Shown piece after piece: positions 26,093-33,814 of a stretch of DNA of 64,000 nt (the stretch's first letter is position 1; every line of letters starts with the position of its first letter). The notes beneath the pieces were generated by a model. The model was not told the DNA's origin, made no database searches, and saw only the letters and a program-made list of their open reading frames with translations. Made by a program: the position numbers and the translations under genes. Source of the stretch: Nocardia higoensis (GTDB lineage Bacteria; Actinomycetota; Actinomycetes; Mycobacteriales; Mycobacteriaceae); NCBI RefSeq assembly GCF_015477835.1, contig NZ_JADLQN010000003.1, positions 62,001 to 126,000 of the forward strand, written 5' to 3'.

Positions 26093-26518
26093 ATGAGTTC
26101 CGAAACCGACACTGTCCATGCGTCCACTGTCGCTCTCAGCGATGATCCCCGGCAACACCCAGCGGTTTTCGCGGCAGCCTTCAACTCCGGGTCACCGACC
26201 GCGGTCGCCGAGGTCTATGAACAGCGGGCCGTATTCGTACCGCAACCCGGTACGCCGTTGACCGGAGCCGCTCTGGCATCGGCGACAGCGCAATTTCTGG
26301 CATTGGGCCTGCCGATCACCGTCCGACCTCGCCATACCTACGTCGTCGACGACATCGCGCTGCTGATCGTCGACTGGGTCATCGACGGCATCGGCCCCGA
26401 CAGCGAACGCGTCCATATCGAAGGCACCGCCACCGACGTCGCGCGGCGAGGCACCGATGGCCTGTGGCGCTACATCATCGACAACCCGTTCGGCGTGATG
26501 GCCCAGCCAGAGGAATGA
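26093..26518 (+). CDS. SnoaL-like/NTF2-fold protein
   Basis: A 141-residue NTF2-fold protein of the SnoaL/DUF4440 kind: HPAVFAAAFNSGSPTAVAEV, then YEQRAVFVPQPG, and a terminal LWRYIIDNPFG strand. Such proteins serve as small polyketide cyclases, isomerases or ligand-binding partners; the function here is not readable. The ATG at 26093 has GGTGG nearby. It is divergent from, and 66 bp away from, the HxlR regulator. Confidence 0.75.
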   Translation: MSSETDTVHASTVALSDDPRQHPAVFAAAFNSGSPTAVAEVYEQRAVFVPQPGTPLTGAALASATAQFLALGLPITVRPRHTYVVDDIALLIVDWVIDGIGPDSERVHIEGTATDVARRGTDGLWRYIIDNPFGVMAQPEE

Positions 26519-26579
26519 GTCCGACCCCTCGGCAACGCCCAGACCGGGCCAGGTGCGACCGAGCGAGCTGCCCATGCCC

Positions 26580-26744
26580 CACACCTCCTGCAAGACCGCA
26601 GGCACCAAGATCAGCGGCAAGGACATCGAGTGCCGCTCGCAGATGGGCCACGCCAGCAGCGCCACCACCCGACGGCACTACACCGAACCCGCGTTGAGAC
26701 CCCTGCCCCTCGTGAACCCCCTGGAGAACCGCGCCGAGGTCTGA
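26580..26744 (+). pseudogene. Tyrosine recombinase C-terminal remnant
   Basis: The reading SQMGHASSATTRRHYTEP is the C-terminal box of a tyrosine recombinase (conserved H and the nucleophile Y). Nothing upstream continues the domain. It sits 118 bp before the tRNA-Gly gene and is likely the scar of an older integration. Confidence 0.65.
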
Positions 26745-26861
26745 TGAACTCCTGGAGTGAATCGCAACCTGGGCCGTAACGATCCAGGTCTGACCTCGGA
26801 CCAGCAGGATTGACCTGCATAGCACCTGTTCTGCTAGGCTATCGGTTGCGCTCATGTGCAC

Positions 26862-26932
26862 GCCGATGTAGTTCAATGGTAGAACTTCTGCTTCCCAAGC
26901 AGACAGCGCGGGTTCGATTCCCGTCATCGGCT
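26862..26932 (+). tRNA. tRNA-Gly (anticodon CCC)
   Basis: A complete cloverleaf. Acceptor GCCGATG pairs with CATCGGC, the D arm is GTTC/GAAC, the anticodon stem is TCTGC/GCAGA with loop TTCCCAA (anticodon CCC), and the T arm is CGGGTTCGATTCCCG. CCA is not encoded. Its 3' half is the integration site of the island to the right. Confidence 0.95.
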
Positions 26933-26933
26933 C
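26892..26933 (+). repeat. attL core: 3' half of tRNA-Gly
   Basis: The 42 bases from the anticodon loop to the discriminator region are repeated exactly at 30275-30316 in the same orientation. The repeats bracket a 3.4-kb segment with an integrase at its left end, the classic signature of tRNA-site integration. Confidence 0.9.
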
Positions 26934-26939
26934 AAAGGC

Positions 26940-26967
26940 AATGACCAGGACTTTTGTCCTGGTCATT
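26940..26967. terminator. Hairpin between tRNA-Gly and the integrase gene
   Basis: A 12-bp perfect stem (AATGACCAGGAC 26940-26951 with 26956-26967) around a TTTT loop. It could end both the tRNA transcript and the leftward integrase transcript. Confidence 0.75.
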
Positions 26968-26996
26968 GTTCTTCTCCGGCACGGTCGGAAACCCCC

Positions 26997-27016
26997 GCGT
27001 GCCACACACGTGCCAC
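26997..27016 (+). repeat. Candidate integrase arm-type site, left copy
   Basis: GCGTGCCACACACGTGCCAC, itself built from two GTGCCAC direct repeats, recurs exactly at 30168-30187. One copy lies just inside each att core, as expected of arm-binding sites. Confidence 0.6.
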
Positions 27017-28012
27017 TTACTCGCCGGAACGACCTTCCCGATACGCCGTCGCCATCCGCGACAAATCGTCAGCGATCCGCCGTTCCGCGTCGTCAGTGGC
27101 CCGCTGGTAGATCAGCGCCGCCCGCATGTCGTCGTGCCCCATACGTGCCATCAGGTCCTTGGTCGACATCCCCGACTTCGACGCCCACAGGTTCCCCGCA
27201 TGGCGCAGATCGTGGAAGTGAGTGCCGGCCACTCCCGCCGCCGCGGTCACCTTCGACCACTTCACGATCTGAGTGAAGTTCGAGCGCCGCAGCGGGTTCC
27301 CACGCAGACCGGTGAACACGTACGAGTCCGGGTCGGCGCGAACGAACTCGTCCAGGTGCGCGAGAACGTCGGAGCGGATGGCCTCGGGAACCGTCAGAGT
27401 CCGAACACCCGCCCGCGACTTCGGAGCCGCCACAACGAGCCCCTTACCGGGCAACTCCACCAGCGCCTTCGCGATCCGCACCGAGGCGGCGCCGGTACCG
27501 AAGTCCGCCCGGGTCAGCGCCGTCACCTCGCCCCAACGAAGCGAACAAAAGGCAGTCAGCAGAATCAGCACCCGATACCGCTCCGGCATCGCAGCCGCCA
27601 GCCCGAACACCTGGGCGATGGTCAACACAGGCCGCTCAGGACTGCTCTCCTTGTCCGCACCACGCACACGGCAAGGGTTACGCGGAATGAGCTTGTCCTC
27701 ATCCACCGCCATGTTCATCGCCGCCCGAATCAGCCGATACGCCTTGGCAGTCGCGATCTCGGATGCGCCCGAAGCCAGCCGATCCGCCCGCCACTGCCGG
27801 ACCATCGGAGTCGTCAACTTGCCGACCTCCACACCACCGAGCGCAGTTCCTTCGACGTGCGCACGCAGCAACCAGCGATAGAGCTGCACCGTCTTCGGAC
27901 GAAGACCCGGCCGCTGATCAATCCACCGTTCCATGTATGCCGCGACCCGAACCTTGCTGCGCTCGGGATCGATCCAATCCCCCTGCAAGATCTGCACTTC
28001 CGTGGTCGACAA
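27017..28012 (-). CDS. Tyrosine site-specific integrase, apparently 5'-truncated
   Basis: 331 residues from a TTG at 28012. The catalytic set is complete: R159 (SLRWGE), H267 and R270 (HFHDLRHAG), H293 (MGHDDM) and Y302. The SAM-like N-terminal core-binding domain spans residues about 20-110. The frame remains open upstream (FATRKSAEQWL, typical of the family just before this point) until a TGA at 28046-28048, beside a strong hairpin. The usual ~50-residue arm-binding N-terminus is therefore missing or out of frame. The gene points at tRNA-Gly and is the likely agent of the insertion, now perhaps inactive. Confidence 0.85.
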   Translation of the reverse strand: MSTTEVQILQGDWIDPERSKVRVAAYMERWIDQRPGLRPKTVQLYRWLLRAHVEGTALGGVEVGKLTTPMVRQWRADRLASGASEIATAKAYRLIRAAMNMAVDEDKLIPRNPCRVRGADKESSPERPVLTIAQVFGLAAAMPERYRVLILLTAFCSLRWGEVTALTRADFGTGAASVRIAKALVELPGKGLVVAAPKSRAGVRTLTVPEAIRSDVLAHLDEFVRADPDSYVFTGLRGNPLRRSNFTQIVKWSKVTAAAGVAGTHFHDLRHAGNLWASKSGMSTKDLMARMGHDDMRAALIYQRATDDAERRIADDLSRMATAYREGRSGE

Positions 28013-28050
28013 CCACTGCTCTGCCGATTTCCTGGTCGCGAAAGTTCAAG

Positions 28051-28086
28051 GCGCACCGGCGGCGCTGCGCGCCGCCGCCGGTGCGC
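28051..28086. other. GC-rich hairpin at the broken 5' end of the integrase, plus gap to 28421
   Basis: A 14-bp perfect stem (28051-28064 with 28073-28086) and an 8-nt loop, three bases beyond the TGA that interrupts the integrase frame. The following 28087-28421 shows no coding sequence I can support. Confidence 0.5.
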
Positions 28087-28421
28087 ATTTGGTCCTGATC
28101 GCGTGTTCTGGCATCCGCTTCGGCGACGGGGCAGCACGCGGACTCCTCGAAGCTGGCCGCTCTTTCGTTCACCGAGTAGTGCTGGGCGCTTCGTCGGCCG
28201 TCCCCGACTTGCTCTCCCGCAGCTGCCCGGCGAATCCGCCGGCACTCACTCGTGGGGCCGACTGTGGTCCAGTCGTGGGAAGTTCGAAACCTGGCTGAGC
28301 TGTGCGGATGAATTGCTGAACAAAATCCGACGAGAGACAGCCGTACTCGGCATCCTGTCGCCGGGGCATCGTGTGGTTGCGAAACCCTGCCTCCTCATGG
28401 CCCGATTGTCTGACCTCACTC

Positions 28422-28457
28422 GGTCGTGTCAAGGGAAAGAACGCCCTTGACACGACC
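28422..28457 (-). terminator. Hairpin terminator downstream of the 28522-29076 gene
   Basis: A 14-bp perfect stem (GGTCGTGTCAAGGG with its complement) and an 8-nt loop, 65 bp after the stop codon at 28522. Confidence 0.7.
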
Positions 28458-28521
28458 TCCCTCAGCTCAGCGATGGCCAGGACGAGAAAGCAGGGGAAGG
28501 GAAGTCGCCAACGGCGCCAAG

Positions 28522-29076
28522 TCACGCGGTCGGCGGACTCGCATGATGAACTACGATCTTCGCCCCGGCCGTCGCAGCCAGGCTGAGCAGTGCATCAACC
28601 CTATCCGCCTCGATGAAACCCAGGGTGAACCCATCCCCATCCACGTCGACGCCTACGACCGCGGTATCCAGCGCGAGGCATTCTTCCGCCAGTGGGCCCA
28701 CGAATTCCTGAATGTCGTCGTAGTCCCAGTCGTCATCTTTGGTCCATGTGAACCACTCCCAGTTCAGTGCAGGTGGTGCCGCAGGGAGGCTCTCAAGGTA
28801 CATGCGGATCTGCGGCGGCCTTATCCGACATTCGCAGTAGGTGAGTCCATCTTCACGAAGTGCATCGACGAGCGCGCTGTCCGGGCAAAACCCTCTCGGG
28901 TCGGGCTGCTCAAGTGAGTAGGTCATGCTCTCATGTGACCTATCGCGGTACACGGCCCAAAGATCGATGATGGCGAACAGCGCCGCTCGTTGTTCTTCCC
29001 CGACAGGCATAGCGGGGAATGTATCGGATTCCACCGACGTCCAGCAGTCGAAGTCGGGCTCAGGCCGAGAAGTCAT
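28522..29076 (-). CDS. Uncharacterised acidic island protein
   Basis: 184 residues from ATG 29076 (MTSRPEPDFDCWTSVESD). It is strongly acidic and Trp-rich (LNWEWFTWTKDDDWDYDD) and has no signal peptide or membrane helix. The C-terminal strands (TAVVGVDVDGDGFTLGFIEA) suggest a compact alpha/beta domain. I recognise no family. The acidity, size and location on an integrated element resemble immunity proteins of polymorphic toxins, but no toxin gene is adjacent, so this is only a guess. The start is chosen as the first ATG with purine-rich sequence upstream; 29169 is also in frame. Confidence 0.6.
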   Translation of the reverse strand: MTSRPEPDFDCWTSVESDTFPAMPVGEEQRAALFAIIDLWAVYRDRSHESMTYSLEQPDPRGFCPDSALVDALREDGLTYCECRIRPPQIRMYLESLPAAPPALNWEWFTWTKDDDWDYDDIQEFVGPLAEECLALDTAVVGVDVDGDGFTLGFIEADRVDALLSLAATAGAKIVVHHASPPTA

Positions 29077-29204
29077 CCGCGTGCGATCTACGTGCGATAG
29101 CGGTCGGCGAAAACCGGTCAATCCCGGTATCGAGCGGTGACCGCCCCGACGTGCCGAAGACTGTCGCACGGCCCCTCACCAGGGCGGAACCTTCGGCCCA
29201 ACTG

Positions 29205-29252
29205 TCGGGGTGACAGGATTTGAACCTGCGACCCTCCGCTCCCAAAGCGGGC
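29205..29252 (-). other. 3' half of a tRNA-Pro gene (UGG-type), att remnant
   Basis: On the minus strand, the anticodon stem-loop (CCGC-TTTGGGA-GCGG, anticodon TGG), variable region, T arm (CAGGTTCAAATCCTG) and acceptor 3' strand CACCCCG with discriminator A are all present. The 5' half (D arm and acceptor 5' strand) is absent; the upstream bases do not fold. Such 3' halves are left as att sites by elements that integrate into tRNA-Pro, as pSAM2-type elements do. The intact tRNA-Pro is not in the window. Confidence 0.75.
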
Positions 29253-29264
29253 CGCTCTGGTCGG

Positions 29265-29858
29265 TCAGGTGTTGAAGAAGCCTGCGACGCCGAAATCTGG
29301 CCGGGAAGCAGCCTTGGCGGCAACGTCCAACCCGAACTCGACCCACCCGCGGGTATCGGAGTCCAATTCCTGCAACCGATCCGAGCCCGTGGCCGCCAGC
29401 TGATCTAGGGCAGCAATGCAATCGTGGTGATCCCACTCGCCGTATCCGCCCTCCTCCAGATGTGGTTGGTTGGAGGGCAGCCTCAATCCTTCAAACCTGG
29501 TGAAACTGATCGCCTCGATGCCGATGGATGTGAGACCGCCGTCAACCTCTGAGAGCCAGTTGCCGCGGTAAGGCCCATTGCCGTAGTCCCGTATTGAGAG
29601 CGTCTTGCAAAAAAGCCGGAATGCGTAGTTGTACCGGTAGCTGAAATCGGGATTGTAGGGGCCGCCAGCGACCAACGCTCGCAACGCATCGTCGATGCTC
29701 AATACCGACTTCGGATACGACTCGAAATAGACTCGATCTCCTGCGATTTCGTCGGCACAGTGCACTGCGACTGTCCGCCGCAGTCCCTCATCACCAGATC
29801 CCACAGCGTCGTGCACCTCATCGAGCTTGACCAAGTAGGCGGTCACAAATCTACCCAT
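29265..29858 (-). CDS. Uncharacterised protein of an actinobacterial family (DUF7691-like)
   Basis: 197 residues from ATG 29858 (MGRFVTAYLVKLDEVHDAVG). Features are VGSGDEGLRR, a YNYAFRLFCKTL helix, YRGNWLSEVDGGLTSIGIEA and a C-terminal VAGFFNT. I recall a Streptomyces family with the same layout, including the VAGFYY-like end and PFRSEWL-like centre, annotated DUF7691; that match is from memory. No catalytic motif is evident. It lies beside the tRNA-Pro fragment within the tRNA-Gly island. Confidence 0.65.
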   Translation of the reverse strand: MGRFVTAYLVKLDEVHDAVGSGDEGLRRTVAVHCADEIAGDRVYFESYPKSVLSIDDALRALVAGGPYNPDFSYRYNYAFRLFCKTLSIRDYGNGPYRGNWLSEVDGGLTSIGIEAISFTRFEGLRLPSNQPHLEEGGYGEWDHHDCIAALDQLAATGSDRLQELDSDTRGWVEFGLDVAAKAASRPDFGVAGFFNT

Positions 29859-30167
29859 GGCCGCAGATCGTAGGGTACAGCGCCGACACCCCTTCGAATC
29901 GTTCCCGGGTGCCTGCCGAGCCCTGTGCGCCGTCGCGTACACGATGCAGACGCGGCCAGTCGCCGATTGGCGCATCCCACCACCGAGCAGGGCCAGGGTT
30001 GTCACCACGTTGTCACATCTCACCCGAACGACCCCAGACACGACGAAACGCATACGGAGGCGTTTCAGCACCTCACGGAGGAGCGCGGACAGCCCCGACG
30101 TCAGCCGGAACGTCAGGGACTCGACTCGTAATGAAGCGGTCTGATCTCAGAGCCAGCCCGAGGACCG

Positions 30168-30187
30168 GCGTGCCACACACGTGCCAC
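30168..30187 (+). repeat. Candidate integrase arm-type site, right copy
   Basis: Exact 20-bp copy of 26997-27016 in the same orientation, 87 bp inside the right att core. Confidence 0.6.
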
Positions 30188-30274
30188 ACAAGCCGGTCAA
30201 CAAGGGCCAATCTGAGCACTCGTTGCTGCAGGCATCGCCGCCGCTCGGAAGGTGAACCATCCCCCTTCTTCAGA

Positions 30275-30316
30275 TTCCCAAGCAGACAGCGCGGGTTCGA
30301 TTCCCGTCATCGGCTC
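30275..30316 (+). repeat. attR core: exact copy of the tRNA-Gly 3' half
   Basis: Identical over 42 bp to 26892-26933. The upstream half does not restore a tRNA, so this is the displaced end of the island. The region 30317-30719 that follows shows no gene I can support. Confidence 0.9.
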
Positions 30317-30719
30317 CACCTAAAACGCCCTGATCAATCCACCTTTTGATCCACCCCCGAACCGCCGCCACGGGCGAGGGTGTTACCAAAAGTGTTACAG
30401 CGGCCACCATCGGCGAAATCGGCCATTCGACCGCCCTCGCCGACCAGACCGAACATCGGGTCCGATCAACCCAACCGTGCACATTCGCGCAGGTCAGTGG
30501 CGCATTCCAACCTATCGACGGTGCCTCACACTCGAATGATCGTGTGACATACTTAATGCAGGCTCCAGCGCGCATGAGAGCGACCGGGTGCGGTGCGTCG
30601 ACCGCTCGCCACTGGTTCCGAGCGGCCTCGACCAGTTCGAAATACCATCGCAAGGCTAACTCCAGATCGCGGACCCCGGATGGTAGAGGGCATCGCAACC
30701 TATATGCCAAACTGACTCA

Positions 30720-31028
30720 ATGTTCGCACTCGTGGTGAGATTTGAACTGAAGGACGATGCCGCAGCGCAAGCCTTCGACGGGTTGGTCGCGGAGACGAAC
30801 GCAGCAATCGCCGAACGTGAACCGGGAACACTTGTCTACGCAACCCACGTGGTTCAGGACGCGCCCCTGGCGCGAGTCTTCTACGAGGTATACCGCGACC
30901 GTGAAGCGTTCGAGGAACACGAGCGACAGCCGCACACCAGGCAATTCCTCGACCAGCGCAGCACCTATGTTCGAGACTTCCGGGTCGAGTTCCTCACCCC
31001 GGCGGTAGCGAAGGGCCTGCCGAGCTGA
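30720..31028 (+). CDS. Antibiotic biosynthesis monooxygenase (ABM) domain protein
   Basis: 102 residues of the ABM/YgiN ferredoxin-like fold: MFALVVRFELKDDAAAQAFD, REPGTLVYATHVVQDAP, FYEVYRDREAFEEHERQPHT and RQFLDQ. The family's His (in EEHERQPHT) is present. Members are cofactor-free quinol or polyketide monooxygenases, or act in heme or aldehyde metabolism. It lies alone between two att-like repeats, so it may be cargo of a second element. Confidence 0.85.
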   Translation: MFALVVRFELKDDAAAQAFDGLVAETNAAIAEREPGTLVYATHVVQDAPLARVFYEVYRDREAFEEHERQPHTRQFLDQRSTYVRDFRVEFLTPAVAKGLPS

Positions 31029-31119
31029 TCATGCTCGGTCGGTGATGCCGCACCACACCGCGAAATCGTGCAGTGCTTCCGCCCTGCGCGTATCTGCACG
31101 GGCCAAAGCGCGGACCGTC

Positions 31120-31300
31120 TCGGCACCATCGCGTTTTGACGTCCTCCCGGCCCTGAAGGGACCGAGATTCCTCCTGCGGACGATGTGCCGCTCCGGTGGG
31201 TTCCTGTTTCACAGGGACTTGCCTTCCGCTAAGCGGCAGGACTTACGGTCCCTCCGCAGGCGTTTCGACTCTCGGCCCGTCCGGCCGCGAGAATATTGAT
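31120..31300 (-). ncRNA. Predicted right-end guide RNA (omega/reRNA) of TnpB
   Basis: Past the tnpB stop codon the minus strand carries an IS605-type right end. It has a hairpin (GGTCCC-TTCA-GGGCC) followed by GGGAGGACGTCAA, ending near 31137. TnpB guide RNAs overlap the gene's 3' end and finish with the flanking 16-20 nt, here about 31120-31136. The exact ends are inferred from the family. Confidence 0.35.
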
Positions 31301-32374
31301 TGCCGCGTTCACGTCCCGGTCGTGGGTCACGCCGCACACACATGTCCATTCCCGGACGTGCAGCGGCTTCTTGTCCCCGATCACCCCGCAGTGCGAGCAC
31401 ATGCGGGTCGAGGGCAACCAACGGTCCACCTTCCCGAAGACCCTCCCATACCGGGCAGCCTTCTCCTCGAGCATGGTCGTGAACATCGACCACCCCGCAT
31501 CGTGTACCGATTTCGCCAACCGCGTTCGGGCGAGACCTTTCACGCACAAGTCCTCGACGAACACCGCTTGGTTCTCGCGAATGATCCATGTCGTGTTCTT
31601 GTGCGCCCAGTCCCGCCGCGTATCCGCCACCTTGGCGTGCGCTTTCGCTACCTTCACCCGAGCCTTGGCCCGGTTCTTCGACCCCTTCTCCTTACGTGAC
31701 AACACCTGCTGCGCCTTGCGCAAACGGCGTTCGGCCTGCCGCAGAAACTTCGGGGAGTCGATCGTCTTCCCATTCGACATGACCGCGAACGTCGTCAACC
31801 CCAGGTCGATACCCACCTCGGTATCCAGCTCGGGCAACGGCTGGGCGTCGGCCTGCACGACGAACGACGCGAAATACCTGCCCGACGCATCCTTGATGAC
31901 CGTCACCGACGACGGAGAAGACGGCAGGTCCCGCGACCAGGCGACCTTCACCTCGCCGATCTTCGGCAACCGCAACTTCCCGCCCGAGGTGACCGCGAAC
32001 CGTGCATTCCTCGTGAACCGGATCGCCTGCCGCGCATCCCCGCGAGACCGGAACCGAGGCAACCCGACCCGTGCGCCCCTGCGCTTCCCCGTCACCGAGG
32101 CGAAGAAGTTGCGGTAAGCGGTGTTCAGATCGGCCAACGCCTGTTGCAACACCACCGACGACACCTCACCCAGCCACGCCCGTTCCGGGGTGGCCTTCGC
32201 CGCGGTCAACCGCTTCGACAGTTCGGTGTCACTGAGACGCTCGCCCCTGCCGAACGCTTCCCTCCGGGCGGCGAGCGCATCGTTGTACACCACACGCGCA
32301 CAACCGAACGCGCGAGCCAGCGTGACCTGCTGGCCGGGCGTGGGGTACAAGCGGTAACTATACCGAAGCTGCAC
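31229..32374 (-). CDS. tnpB: TnpB (IS200/IS605 OrfB) RNA-guided nuclease
   Basis: 381 residues, full length for the family. N-terminal MQLRYSYRLYPTPGQQVTLA and a central helix-turn-helix precede a RuvC-like domain with all three acidic residues: D190 (GIDLG), E274 (VEDL) and D354 (HDRDVNAA). The zinc finger is C326-x2-C329 and C345-x-C347. The active site is intact. No tnpA transposase is nearby, so the element could not move itself without help in trans. It sits between the second and third tRNA-Gly att-like repeats. Confidence 0.92.
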   Translation of the reverse strand: MQLRYSYRLYPTPGQQVTLARAFGCARVVYNDALAARREAFGRGERLSDTELSKRLTAAKATPERAWLGEVSSVVLQQALADLNTAYRNFFASVTGKRRGARVGLPRFRSRGDARQAIRFTRNARFAVTSGGKLRLPKIGEVKVAWSRDLPSSPSSVTVIKDASGRYFASFVVQADAQPLPELDTEVGIDLGLTTFAVMSNGKTIDSPKFLRQAERRLRKAQQVLSRKEKGSKNRAKARVKVAKAHAKVADTRRDWAHKNTTWIIRENQAVFVEDLCVKGLARTRLAKSVHDAGWSMFTTMLEEKAARYGRVFGKVDRWLPSTRMCSHCGVIGDKKPLHVREWTCVCGVTHDRDVNAAINILAAGRAESRNACGGTVSPAA

Positions 32375-32480
32375 CCCCGGATCTTACCATCTGAACGGTC
32401 TAATCCTGTTGCTCAGCAGCATTATTCACGTTTAGCTGCAAGGCACGCTCGGGCCTTGGCGGCCCTCCCGCGTGGGCCTT

Positions 32481-32506
32481 CACCACCGCCCTGAAGGACG
32501 GCGCAC
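32481..32506 (-). other. Second IS605-like end upstream of tnpB; rest of gap 32375-32645
   Basis: ACCGCCCTGAAGGACGGC resembles the right-end hairpin at 31147-31165 (CCGGCCCTGAAGGGACCG) in the same orientation. It may be the end of another decayed IS605 copy. Apart from this and the tnpB promoter region, nothing is recognised in 32375-32645. Confidence 0.35.
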
Positions 32507-32645
32507 TAGCCCACATTCCGGTAGCGCGTCTGTGCCGGCGCCAGCTTTTTCGCCGTGTGCAATGCATCCAGTAGAAATAATCCGAGAACCCATCGGTACA
32601 CCCATCACGGCAGCAGCTTGGAGGGTAAATCGGCGCCCTTCCCCA

Positions 32646-32689
32646 GATTCCCCGAGCACACAGCGCGGGTTCGATTCCCGTCATCGGCT
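32646..32689 (+). repeat. Third att-like copy of the tRNA-Gly 3' end
   Basis: Identical over 30 bp (32660-32689) to the T arm and acceptor end in the other two copies, and diverged in the anticodon part. It shares CAGATTCCC immediately upstream with the 30275 copy but not with the tRNA, so copies two and three carry related element-side sequence. Confidence 0.8.
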
Positions 32690-32735
32690 TTCCTCGCCCC
32701 AGCGCTGGGCACGACGTAATCCGTGCCGACCGACT

Positions 32736-33485
32736 TCAGGACAGCGCAGGCGGCCGGTCGTACGCCTCGATCGTGGCCTTGGCGGTAGATCGGTCCTGCA
32801 AGATGAGTTCCCACGGACCGGAGTTGATATCGAACGATTTCCCGAATCCGATCCACTTGCCCGCCATCCGGGTACCTGTCAGGTCCACGAGTAATTGGAT
32901 CGCGCCGTGATACTTCGCGCCTCGGTAGTAGCCGCCCTGGGCTGTGTGCTCGGCCCACGTGCCCGTCACGACGTTGCCATCGACGGTGAGGTCCATCGCC
33001 ATGCTCGACACCGCCGACCCCGGCAGGCTCCGCACCGTCAGCGCGTCGTCGTGCTGGAGCACGACGACGTGGTGGACCGCGGTGAACGTGGCGTCTCGGC
33101 CGCTCGAGTAGTACTCGTAGCGCGAGAGCCAGATTCCGGAATAGATGCCGAGATTCGGCCCGCCGTCCCTGACCGGCTTCGAGTCGTGTGCGAGTCGGCC
33201 GATGGGGGAATCCACCATGTGACCGTTCTCGTCGTCGGGGGACAAGGATCGGCCCGGCTCGACCGCGCCGAATCCCAGTGTCTCGATCGGCAATCCCATC
33301 ACCTTCTCCAGTGCGCGAACATGCGAGGCCCTGGGGTTGAGGGTGGTTCCCGCTTCCCACCGCTGGACGAGCCGCTTCGTCGCGCTGAGGCAGCCGGCCT
33401 CGCGTAGCGCTCTGGCCAGATCGTCTTGGCTCATTCGGCGTGCGGACCGCGCTGCGCGGAGTGCGGTGTTCGGTGTGGGCCCCAT
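32736..33485 (-). CDS. XRE-family regulator with C-terminal beta-rich sensor domain
   Basis: 249 residues. An N-terminal helix-turn-helix (residues 6-60: LRAARSARRMSQDDLARALR, then TKRLVQRWEAG) and a linker are followed by a beta-rich domain from about residue 112 (YSGIWLSRYEYYSSGRDATF, VLQHDDALTVRSLP, VTGTWAEHTAQGGYYRGAKY, GKWIGFG). This two-part layout recurs in Streptomyces regulators; the lipocalin-like domain may bind a ligand. Start ATG 33485 is supported by the position of the helix-turn-helix. The longer reading past it has no support. Confidence 0.8.
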   Translation of the reverse strand: MGPTPNTALRAARSARRMSQDDLARALREAGCLSATKRLVQRWEAGTTLNPRASHVRALEKVMGLPIETLGFGAVEPGRSLSPDDENGHMVDSPIGRLAHDSKPVRDGGPNLGIYSGIWLSRYEYYSSGRDATFTAVHHVVVLQHDDALTVRSLPGSAVSSMAMDLTVDGNVVTGTWAEHTAQGGYYRGAKYHGAIQLLVDLTGTRMAGKWIGFGKSFDINSGPWELILQDRSTAKATIEAYDRPPALS

Positions 33486-33814
33486 AGGGCAACGCTAATC
33501 CAATGACGCCGGAATGTCGCCCCGAATAGGTGGTGTTGGACGCCAGTTGTGTCGTCGTTCGGTCATGGCCATTCGGGCGATGCTCGATACGGCCCCAGTG
33601 TCGGGTCGATGCTCTCGAGGGACCGAGCGGTTGGCGATCCCGCGACCTCATCGGCCGTTCGCTACATCCCCGGCAGTGGGTGCCGACCAAACAATGTGCG
33701 TGCGAGCGCTGGGATTCGATTCGGAGTCAGCTTTGTCTACAACACAGTCCGCAGGCTGATCGTCTGCTGCTTCGTCGCGCTGATCCAATTCACACTCGTC
33801 AGAGGGGATTCGAG
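33486..33814. other. 329-bp gap without a recognised gene
   Basis: It holds the promoters of the XRE gene (leftward) and of the microprotein cluster (rightward). No repeat, hairpin or convincing ORF was seen. Confidence 0.5.

Noticed and set aside
25688..26158. Longer HxlR regulator starting at 26158
   Set aside because: It would overlap the divergent SnoaL-like start and add residues not typical of the family.
26475..27005. Minus-strand reading MTGIEPALSAWEAEVLPLNY over tRNA-Gly
   Set aside because: This is the well-known spurious translation of the reverse complement of a tRNA gene, often misannotated as protein.
30270..30710. Minus-strand 146-residue frame ending DDGNRTRAVCLG
   Set aside because: The end is antisense of the att copy of tRNA-Gly; the rest has no family features. 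The frame 32605-33690 with the same ending is rejected for the same reason.
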